Shown here piece by piece: positions 1 through 6,230 of a stretch of DNA of 16,091 bases. Below the pieces are notes generated by a model. It had not been told where the DNA came from. It saw nothing but the letters and a program-made list of their open reading frames with translations, and searched no databases. The stretch's first letter is position 1. Every line of letters begins with the position of its first letter. The DNA comes from JANNSW01 sp031431235 (GTDB lineage Bacteria; Pseudomonadota; Alphaproteobacteria; Rhizobiales; Hyphomicrobiaceae), in the NCBI GenBank assembly GCA_031431235.1, contig JANPDA010000297.1, positions 1 to 16,091 on the forward strand. Direction: 5' to 3'. The translations under genes and the position numbers were made by a program.

Positions 1-78
1 AGCTGGCGGGGTTGCGGTGAGGGGGCGGAGCAACCGACAACTTGCAGACATTCACTCATCGAGAACAAACCATGATGT
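1..78. other. Left-edge non-coding or unassigned segment
   Basis: No gene could be recognised here. All three forward frames reach a stop by about position 143, and the short readings that enter from the left edge (for example one ending at the TGA at 16-18) are too short to assign. In most alphaproteobacteria murG lies directly before murC. No MurG-like C-terminal sequence is visible, so the conserved cluster appears to be interrupted upstream of murC, or murG lies further to the left. Confidence 0.4.
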
Positions 79-237
79 CGTAGGTTGGGTTAGCGCGGCC
101 ACGGGCCTTGCGATGTTGTCGCGCTGTCAAATCCGCGCGTAACCCAACATCAAGCGCATTGCTCGAAAATGTTGGGTTACGCGCGTTGGGCGCTGGAGCA
201 AGTTGTAGGCTCCGAGCACGCGCTAACCCAACCTACG
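79..237. repeat. Nested palindromic intergenic repeat
   Basis: Two inverted pairs are nested. The outer arms are a perfect 19-base match (79-97, cgtaggttgggttagcgcg, against its reverse complement at 219-237). The inner arms are a perfect 17-base match (134-150 against 169-185) around an 18-base loop. All four arms share the core gttgggtt/aacccaac, so the element is built from four copies of one word in alternating orientation. Its layout resembles the small palindromic elements (REP- or MITE-like) scattered between genes in proteobacteria. No open reading frame or transposase lies inside it. Whether it is mobile or works as an RNA hairpin cannot be told from one copy. Confidence 0.8.
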
Positions 238-252
238 GACTGTTAGTTTGGC

Positions 253-261
253 TGGTATAGT
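253..261 (+). promoter_or_regulatory. Weak extended -10 promoter candidate upstream of murC
   Basis: TGGTATAGT at 253-261 matches an extended -10 element (TGnTATAAT) except for one base. No good -35 hexamer stands 16-18 bases upstream, where the end of the palindromic repeat lies. If it is used, the murC leader would be about 275 bases long. This is a motif call only. Confidence 0.25.
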
Positions 262-543
262 GTGCTTTCGATTGAGTCACGGGGATCGATACGTTCAACT
301 CTACCATGGAACCGAGCCGTCGCTGGACGCCCGCACCTGACCCCAGAGCCTCCACCTCCCTTCGTCCGTCGAGCAACCGCCCCCCTCCTCCGTCCCATCC
401 CCACCCCAATCCTCCTCTATCGCACCCACTGCGGCACCGCGCCGTGGCCGCCGCATTGCTCCTGGCCCCGCCGATGAGCGATGATCGGCGGCGCGCCGGG
501 TGATTCGGCCGGCCGCGGCCCGGTCCCTTGGAGAACGACTGAC
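262..543 (+). other. Untranslated stretch before murC with a C-rich tract
   Basis: No gene is supported here. The short reading frames have proline/arginine-rich translations typical of GC-rich non-coding DNA. The part from about 331 to 430 is rich in C and poor in G, with C-runs at 380-385, 394-396, 399-402 and 404-407. The last bases hold the murC ribosome binding site, GGAG at 530-533. Confidence 0.5.
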
Positions 544-1977
544 ATGCAAATGCCGCGCGGCATCGGACCTTTCCACATCATCGGCATCGGCGGCATCGGC
601 ATGAGCGCGATCGCGGAAATCCTGCTCCAGCTCGGCTACATGGTGCAGGGCAGCGATTCCAAGGAAAGCACCAATGTGCGCCGCGTACGGGCCGAGGGCG
701 TGCGCATCCATATCGGCCACGAGCCGAGCAATCTGATCGGCGCGCGCTACGTCGTGATCTCGAGCGCCATCAAACCCGACAATCCCGAGCTGATCGCGGC
801 GCGCGAGCGCGGCCTGCCGGTCATTCGCCGCGCCGACATGCTGGCCGAGCTGATGCGCATCAGGAAGACGGTCTCGGTCACCGGCACCCACGGCAAGACC
901 ACGACGACGTCCCTCGTCTCCCACATCTTCGTCGAGGCCCGCCTCGACCCGACCGTCATCACCGGCGGCATCATCAACTCCTGGGGCTCCAACGCCCGGC
1001 TCGGGCGCGGCGAATGGATGGTGGTCGAGGCCGATGAATCCGACGGCACCTTCATCCGCCTGCCGACCGAGATCGGCGTCGTCACCAATATCGACCCCGA
1101 GCACCTCGACCATTTCGGCACGGTCGAGAACATGCACCGCGAGTTCGCGACCTTCTACTCCTCGATCCCCTTCTACGGCACCGTCGTGACCTGCATCGAT
1201 CATCCGGTTGTCCGCCAGATGCTGCAGGACAAAGCCAACGACATCAGCTGCAAGGTGCTCACCTACGGGCTTTCGGAAGGGGCCGACCTGCGCGTCGGGA
1301 ACGTCCGGGCGAAAGGCGCCGGCACCGAGTTCGACCTCGAGGTGGGACAGCGGGTCGGCGGCGGGCGGCGCAAGCTCGAGGGCCTCTACATGCCGGTGCC
1401 CGGCGAGCACAACGCGCTGAACGCGACGGCCGCGCTCGCGGTCGCTGCCGAAGCCGGGATCGAGGATGCGGCGATCCGGCCCGCGATCGCCTCCTTCTCG
1501 GGCGTCAAGCGGCGCTTCACCTCGGTCGGGTCCTGGAATGGCATCGCCTTCTTCGACGACTATGCCCACCACCCCGTCGAGATCGCCGCCGTGCTGAAGG
1601 CGGCCCGCAATGCCACCGAGGGCCGCGTGATCGGGGTGTTCCAGCCCCACCGCTACAGCCGTATCTCCAGCCTGTTCGATGATTTCTGCCGCTCCTTCGC
1701 CGATGCCGACGCGGTGATCGTCACTCCGGTCTATTCGGCGGGCGAGGCGCCCATCCCCGGCATGGATCACGAGGTGCTGGCCGAGGGCATCCGCAAGACC
1801 GGCCATCCCCGCGTCGCCAGCGTCGACAGCGAGACCGGGATCGCCCCCCTCGTCGCCGAATGGGCGCATGCCGGCGACCTCGTGATCGGCCTCGGCGCCG
1901 GCACCATCACCGATTGGTCCTATGCGCTGCCCGCCTGGCTCGAGGCCCACGCAGCCGGCGCCGGAGCAACCCGCTGA
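544..1977 (+). CDS. murC: UDP-N-acetylmuramate--L-alanine ligase
   Basis: MurC is the cytoplasmic ATP-dependent ligase that adds L-alanine to UDP-N-acetylmuramic acid, the first step of peptidoglycan stem peptide synthesis. The 477-residue product has the N-terminal nucleotide-binding loop HIIGIGGIGMSAIAEI (11-26), the Mur-ligase P-loop VTGTHGKTTTT (112-122), the central-domain segment VVEADESDGTF (160-170), TNIDPEHLDHFG (181-192), and the C-terminal ligase-domain motifs DDYAHHPVEI (338-347) and FQPHRYSR (366-373). I chose ATG 544 because GGAG (530-533) lies 10 bases upstream and the protein then begins just before the first conserved motif. An in-frame ATG at 481 would add 21 unconserved residues. 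The stop overlaps the murB start (TGATG), so the two are probably translationally coupled. Confidence 0.96.
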   Translation: MQMPRGIGPFHIIGIGGIGMSAIAEILLQLGYMVQGSDSKESTNVRRVRAEGVRIHIGHEPSNLIGARYVVISSAIKPDNPELIAARERGLPVIRRADMLAELMRIRKTVSVTGTHGKTTTTSLVSHIFVEARLDPTVITGGIINSWGSNARLGRGEWMVVEADESDGTFIRLPTEIGVVTNIDPEHLDHFGTVENMHREFATFYSSIPFYGTVVTCIDHPVVRQMLQDKANDISCKVLTYGLSEGADLRVGNVRAKGAGTEFDLEVGQRVGGGRRKLEGLYMPVPGEHNALNATAALAVAAEAGIEDAAIRPAIASFSGVKRRFTSVGSWNGIAFFDDYAHHPVEIAAVLKAARNATEGRVIGVFQPHRYSRISSLFDDFCRSFADADAVIVTPVYSAGEAPIPGMDHEVLAEGIRKTGHPRVASVDSETGIAPLVAEWAHAGDLVIGLGAGTITDWSYALPAWLEAHAAGAGATR

Positions 1978-2933
1978 TGGGCAGCCTCGTCGACGAGTTG
2001 CGCCAGTCGTTGCCCGATCTGCGAGGGCGGCTGCTCGCGTCGGCGCCGCTGGCCGACATCACCTGGTTCCGGGTGGGCGGTCCGGCGGAGGTGCTGCTCA
2101 CGCCCGCCGACGAAGCCGATCTCGCCTACGCTCTCGCGCGCATTCCCCCGGAGGTTCCCGTCTTCACGATCGGGCTCGGCTCCAACCTGCTGGTGCGTGA
2201 CGGCGGCGTCTCGGGCGTCGTCATTCGCCTTGCGCGCGGCTTTGCCGACGTGGTGGCCGAGCCGGGCCATCGCCTGCGCTCGGGCGCCGCTGTCCCCGAC
2301 ATCAAGCTCGCCCGTGCCGCGGCCGATGCCGGCATCGGCGGGCTCTCCTTCTATCGCGGCATTCCAGGCTCGATCGGCGGGGCGCTCAGGATGAATGCCG
2401 GCGCCCACGGCACCGAGACCAAGGACGTGCTGATCGAGGTCGGGACCGTCGACCGCAGGGGACGCATCGCCGTGCTGAGCCTTGCCGACCTCGCTTACAG
2501 CTATCGCCATTGCGGCGCGCCCGACGACCTCGTCTTCACCCAGGCACTCTTCGAGGGCCGGCCCGGCGACCGGGACGCCATCCTGAAGGCGAGGGAGGAG
2601 GTCGCCGAGTACCGCGAGACCCACCAGCCGGTGAAGGCGCGCACCGGCGGCTCGACCTTCAAGAACCCGCTGCCGCAAAGCGCCTGGAAGCTGATCGACG
2701 CGGCTGGCTGCCGGGGCCTGAGGATCGGCGACGCGGTCGTCTCGCAGAAGCACTGCAACTTCCTCATCAACGAGGGGGCGGCTACGGGCGAGGACGTCGA
2801 GCGGCTCGGCGAGACCGTGCGTGCCCGCGTAAAAGCTCATTGCGGCGTCACGCTCGAGTGGGAGATCATCCGCCTCGGGGCGCCCCTGCCGGGCCACCCG
2901 ATCGGCGAGATGTTGGCAGTCGAAGGAGCCTGA
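1977..2933 (+). CDS. murB: UDP-N-acetylenolpyruvoylglucosamine reductase
   Basis: MurB is the FAD enzyme that uses NADPH to reduce UDP-GlcNAc-enolpyruvate to UDP-MurNAc in the cytoplasm, the step before MurC. The 318-residue product shows the FAD-binding segments TWFRVGGPAE (29-38) and TIGLGSNLLVRDGG (64-77), the GIPGSIGGALRMNAGAHG motif (128-145), and RTGGSTFKNP (222-231), whose Ser226 is the expected proton donor. GCRGLRIGDAVVSQKHCNF follows (244-262), then the C-terminal glutamate in LEWEIIRLG (293-301). The GGSTFKNP form suggests the short, type II-like MurB. The start ATG shares its A with the murC stop. A longer reading into murC (from 1860) has no conserved sequence and was rejected. 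Confidence 0.96.
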   Translation: MGSLVDELRQSLPDLRGRLLASAPLADITWFRVGGPAEVLLTPADEADLAYALARIPPEVPVFTIGLGSNLLVRDGGVSGVVIRLARGFADVVAEPGHRLRSGAAVPDIKLARAAADAGIGGLSFYRGIPGSIGGALRMNAGAHGTETKDVLIEVGTVDRRGRIAVLSLADLAYSYRHCGAPDDLVFTQALFEGRPGDRDAILKAREEVAEYRETHQPVKARTGGSTFKNPLPQSAWKLIDAAGCRGLRIGDAVVSQKHCNFLINEGAATGEDVERLGETVRARVKAHCGVTLEWEIIRLGAPLPGHPIGEMLAVEGA

Positions 2934-2936
2934 GCA

Positions 2937-3872
2937 ATGACACGCAAGTACCAGCATGTCGCGGTGCTGATGGGCGGCCTTTCGGCCGAGCGCGAGGTCA
3001 GCCTCCGCTCGGGCAAGGCCTGCGCCGATGCGCTCGAGGGCGAGGGCTATCGCGTGACCAGCATCGATGTCGGCCGCGACATCGTCGAGCGGTTGCGCGA
3101 GGCAAAGCCCGAAGCCGTCCTCAATGCACTGCATGGACGCTGGGGCGAGGATGGCTGCATCCAGGGCGTGCTGGAAACCCTGCGCATCCCCTACACCCAC
3201 TCGGGCGTGCTCGCCTCCGCACTCGCCATGCACAAGGAGAAGGCGAAGTGCGTGATGAGCGCGGCCGGCGTGCCCGTCGCCAACGGCATCATCGCCTCGC
3301 GCTTCGAGGCGGCACGGCGCCATCTGATGCAGCCGCCCTATGTCGTGAAACCGGTCGCCGAAGGCTCCAGCGTCGGCGTCTTCATCGTGCGCGAGGACCA
3401 CCAGCACCCGCCCCAGGAGCTGCTCTCGAGCGAATGGGCGTTGGGCGACGAGATGCTGATCGAGCGCTACATCCCCGGCCGCGAGCTCACCTGCGCGGTG
3501 ATGGGCGATACCGTGCTCGGCGTCATCGATATTCGGCCGACCGAATCACTCAAATTCTACAATTACGAGGCGAAGTACGCGCCTGGCGGCTCCATCCACG
3601 TGCTGCCAGCCGATGTTTTACCAAATATTTACCAGTCTGTTCAAACGTTTGCATTGAAGGCGCATCAGGCGTTGGGCTGTCGAGGCGTGTCGCGGGCCGA
3701 TTTTCGGCTCGACGAGCGCGCCGACGGCAGCCACGAGCTGGTGTGCCTCGAAGTGAATACGCAGCCCGGCATGACCGGCACCTCGCTCGTGCCCGAGCTT
3801 GCCGCCCACGCGGGCTGGACGTTTGGAAGACTGGTCGCATGGATGGTCGAGGACGCTACCTGCAATCGCTGA
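2937..3872 (+). CDS. ddl: D-alanine--D-alanine ligase
   Basis: Ddl is an ATP-grasp enzyme that joins two D-alanines into the dipeptide MurF adds to the peptidoglycan precursor. The 311 residues include VLMGGLSAEREVSLRSG (10-26, with the substrate-binding glutamate at 18), LHGRWGEDG (65-73), the ATP-grasp loop VAEGSSVGV (140-148), the omega-loop YNYEAKY (208-214), and LEVNTQPGMTGTSL (271-284) with the magnesium-binding Asn274 and Ser283. By comparison with E. coli DdlB all main catalytic positions are present. AAGGAG (2923-2928) stands 8 bases before ATG 2937, three bases after the murB stop. Codons around 3611-3660 are unusually AT-rich for this genome. The 3' end overlaps ftsQ by 34 bases. 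Confidence 0.96.
   Translation: MTRKYQHVAVLMGGLSAEREVSLRSGKACADALEGEGYRVTSIDVGRDIVERLREAKPEAVLNALHGRWGEDGCIQGVLETLRIPYTHSGVLASALAMHKEKAKCVMSAAGVPVANGIIASRFEAARRHLMQPPYVVKPVAEGSSVGVFIVREDHQHPPQELLSSEWALGDEMLIERYIPGRELTCAVMGDTVLGVIDIRPTESLKFYNYEAKYAPGGSIHVLPADVLPNIYQSVQTFALKAHQALGCRGVSRADFRLDERADGSHELVCLEVNTQPGMTGTSLVPELAAHAGWTFGRLVAWMVEDATCNR
3617..3633 (+). promoter_or_regulatory. CtrA-like direct repeat inside ddl, upstream of ftsQ
   Basis: TTTACC-N5-TTTACC lies at 3617-3633. It differs by one base per half from the alphaproteobacterial CtrA recognition pattern TTAACC-N5-TTAACC (TTAA-N7-TTAA). It falls in an AT-rich patch of an otherwise GC-rich gene, about 205 bases before the ftsQ start, and a 10-base palindrome CAAACGTTTG follows at 3642-3651. 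In Caulobacter, ftsQA transcription is CtrA-dependent, which makes this position sensible. Binding is inferred. Confidence 0.35.
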
Positions 3873-4789
3873 CTGGCTCGCCCGCTCGTGGGGAGCGCCG
3901 GGGCGGCGATCGGCTGGGCGCTTCAGTCCCACAGCGTCCCCGATCCCCATCCCGGAATCGGTCGGGTGACAGGCGAGGCAGAACGTTTCGCCGCGTCGCG
4001 CGTCGTGTCGCCCAAGCCTTACTCGTGCTGGCCAGCGTCGGCACCGTCTGGCTCGCCGCTCCGCACCTGCCTTCGCCATCGGCTCCCTTCGCCGGGCTCG
4101 AGCGTCTCGTCGTGGCGGCCGGTATCGGCGTCAACGAGATCGGCGTCTCGGGCTATGGCCATACGGCGCCCGAGGACATCTACCGCGCCATCGAGGTCGA
4201 GGCGCCGCGTTCGCTGTTCGCCTATGACGTGGCAGCTGCGAGGACCCGCATCGAGGCATTGCCCTGGATCGAGACCGCCACAGTCACGCGCTCGCTGCCC
4301 GACCGCCTCGCGATCCGGGTGAGCGAGCGGGCGCCGTTCGCGGTCTGGCAGCATCGCGGCATGTTGTTCCTGATCGACGCCGAGGGCCGCGAGCTCCAAC
4401 CGATCGGACCGAGCGAGTTCAGGTTGTTGCCGATGGTCGCCGGTGCCGGTGCTGCCGCCAAGGCACGCGAGATCCTGTTGCTCGTCTCGCGTTTTCCCGA
4501 GATCGCATCGCGGTTCGAGGCCGCGCAGCGCATCGCCGACCGGCGCTGGTCACTGCAATTGAAGGGCGGCATCGAGCTGCTGCTGCCCGAGCGCAACGAG
4601 GAGCAGGCGCTCGTGCGAGCAAGCGCCTACCAGGCCGAGGAGCGTCTGCTCGACCGCGCCGTCACCCGCATCGATCTGCGCCTGCCCGACCGGATGACGC
4701 TGACACTTGCACCCGGCGCGCGTGCCGCCATGCGGGCCGCGGCCGGCAACGGCAGCACCGGCAAAGCCATAGCGCCGGGCGGAGCCTAG
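3839..4789 (+). CDS. ftsQ: Cell division protein FtsQ
   Basis: FtsQ is a bitopic inner-membrane divisome protein that links the cytoplasmic ring to the periplasmic septal synthesis machinery (partners FtsB/FtsL). The 316-residue product has a basic, arginine-rich cytoplasmic N-terminus (1-57), one membrane helix at about 58-74 (AQALLVLASVGTVWLAA), a POTRA domain at about 98-167 (IGVSGYGHTAPEDIYRAI through LAIRVSERAPFAVWQ), and the FtsQ C-terminal domain, including LQLKGGIELLLP (239-250). I chose ATG 3839 because GGAAGA (3825-3830) lies 8 bases upstream. The gene overlaps the ddl 3' end by 34 bases in another frame. The N-terminal tail is long and poorly conserved, so the exact start is less certain than the gene. 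Confidence 0.93.
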   Translation: MDGRGRYLQSLTGSPARGERRGGDRLGASVPQRPRSPSRNRSGDRRGRTFRRVARRVAQALLVLASVGTVWLAAPHLPSPSAPFAGLERLVVAAGIGVNEIGVSGYGHTAPEDIYRAIEVEAPRSLFAYDVAAARTRIEALPWIETATVTRSLPDRLAIRVSERAPFAVWQHRGMLFLIDAEGRELQPIGPSEFRLLPMVAGAGAAAKAREILLLVSRFPEIASRFEAAQRIADRRWSLQLKGGIELLLPERNEEQALVRASAYQAEERLLDRAVTRIDLRLPDRMTLTLAPGARAAMRAAAGNGSTGKAIAPGGA

Positions 4790-4790
4790 C

Positions 4791-6125
4791 ATGGCGATGC
4801 TCGCGCGATCAGCTCGGACGACAACGGCAGAGCGGATTCTGGCCGTTCTCGACATCGGCACATCGAAGGTGTGCTGCATGATCTTTGCCGTCGATACCCG
4901 GGCGGTACGCCGGCGCAATCCGGGCGATGCCGCCCCGGTCCGGATGCTCGGCATCGGGCTCAACCGCTCCCATGGCATGAAGGCCGGCGTCGTCGTCGAT
5001 CTCGCCGAGGCCGAGCGGTCGATCCGGCGCGCGGTCGGGCGGGCCGAGGAGCAGGCCGGAACGACGGTCGAGGAGGTCGTGCTGTCGGCCGCCTGCGGCC
5101 GGCTGAAGTCGCAGGCATTCGCCGCGAGCGCCAAGGTCGAGCGGACCCTGGTCACTGATGCCGATATCGGTCGCGCGCTGAAAGCCGGCCGCGCCTTTGC
5201 CGAGCGCGACGGCCGCGTGCTGCTGCACCTCCACCGCACCGGCTACCGCCTCGATGGCGAAGCCGGCATCCGCAATCCGCGCGGCATGGCTGGTGCCAGG
5301 CTCTCGGTCGAGTTGAAGGCTGTCACCGCCGACGAGCCGCCGCTGCGCAATTTGAAGCTGCTGATCGAGCGCTGCTTTCTGACTGTCGGCGCAATCGTCG
5401 CCGCGCCCTATGCAAGCGCATTGGCCGCCGCGACGCTCGAAGAGCTGCAGCTCGGCGTCACCGTGATCGACATGGGAGCCGGCACCACGACATTTGCCGT
5501 CTTTGGCGAGGGTCATTTCCAGCAAGCCGGCGCAATAGTTGTGGGCGGCGGGCAACTGAGCCTCGACATTGCGCGTTCGCTCTCGACGCCCCTTTACGAA
5601 GCCGAGCGAATCAAAACGCTTTATGGCAATCTCGCAGGGGCTGCCTCCGACGAGCAGGAGATCATCTCCTATCCGCTTGCGGGCGAGCGGCCGGGGGAGC
5701 TTGCCCAGACGACCCGGGCAAGGCTGCGCCGGACGATCAGGCCAAGTATCGAGGAAACGCTGCGGCTTGTTCGCGAGCGCTTCGAGAGCAGCGTCGAGGG
5801 CCGTGCGAGCGGCTCGCGGGTGGTGCTGACAGGCGGCGCGAGCCAGCTGGCAGGCCTGAGCGAGCTGGCCGAGCAGTTGCTCGGGCGCCCGGTGCGGGTC
5901 GCTCCAGCGCAGCCGCTGGCGGGCGTTCCCGAGAGTGCGTTGTCGCCAGCGTTTGCCACGGTGACGGGGCTCGTTCACGCTGTGTTCGTCCCCGACATCG
6001 TCGACGGATTGATCGAGCGGCCTAGCTCGACCGGTGAGCGGCGTGGGTATCTCGGGCAGATGGGGCAGTGGTTGCGGGAGAGTTTCTGGGACGAGGAACG
6101 GCCGGGCGGCCAGGGTAGCTCCTGA
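4791..6125 (+). CDS. ftsA: Cell division protein FtsA
   Basis: FtsA is an actin-fold ATPase that tethers FtsZ filaments to the inner face of the membrane and recruits later divisome proteins. The 444 residues show the phosphate-1 motif LDIGTSKVCC (20-29), the inserted 1C/SHS2 region from about 90 to 175, phosphate-2 VIDMGAGTTTFAVFG (225-239), STPLYEAERIKTLYG (265-279), and the adenosine motif VVLTGGASQLAGL (344-356). The C-terminal segment GQMGQWLRESFW (422-433) could form the amphipathic membrane-targeting helix, followed by an 11-residue polar tail. ATG 4791 lies one base after the ftsQ stop, with GGAG (4781-4784) inside the end of ftsQ. An ATG at 4797 is a possible alternative start. Confidence 0.96.
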   Translation: MAMLARSARTTTAERILAVLDIGTSKVCCMIFAVDTRAVRRRNPGDAAPVRMLGIGLNRSHGMKAGVVVDLAEAERSIRRAVGRAEEQAGTTVEEVVLSAACGRLKSQAFAASAKVERTLVTDADIGRALKAGRAFAERDGRVLLHLHRTGYRLDGEAGIRNPRGMAGARLSVELKAVTADEPPLRNLKLLIERCFLTVGAIVAAPYASALAAATLEELQLGVTVIDMGAGTTTFAVFGEGHFQQAGAIVVGGGQLSLDIARSLSTPLYEAERIKTLYGNLAGAASDEQEIISYPLAGERPGELAQTTRARLRRTIRPSIEETLRLVRERFESSVEGRASGSRVVLTGGASQLAGLSELAEQLLGRPVRVAPAQPLAGVPESALSPAFATVTGLVHAVFVPDIVDGLIERPSSTGERRGYLGQMGQWLRESFWDEERPGGQGSS

Positions 6126-6230
6126 TCGCCAGATGCCTGGCTTGAACCTCGAACGTTGCATCGGCAGCCAGCCGGCCGATCAGCGTCGCCTGCCAATGAC
6201 GGCTTGGATGAGACGAGGCGTGACACCGCG

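Noticed and set aside
262..477. Short plus-strand frame before murC
   Set aside because: The translation is proline/arginine-rich with no conserved motif and no ribosome binding site, as expected from the C-rich tract.
301..1950. Long minus-strand reading frame (549 codons) opposite murC
   Set aside because: It has no recognisable domain, is rich in Asp/Gly/His/Arg, and mirrors the codon pattern of murC. Such antisense frames are expected in GC-rich genes.
2510..3838. Upstream extension of the ftsQ frame through murB and ddl
   Set aside because: It is only open because of GC-rich codon bias. The translation is arginine-rich and unrelated to FtsQ; real FtsQ sequence starts after ATG 3839.
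6145..6159. GAAC-N7-GTTG resembling an SOS (LexA) box before ftsZ
   Set aside because: The alphaproteobacterial LexA site is a direct repeat (GAAC-N7-GAAC or GTTC-N7-GTTC). This is an imperfect inverted pair, so a chance match is more likely.
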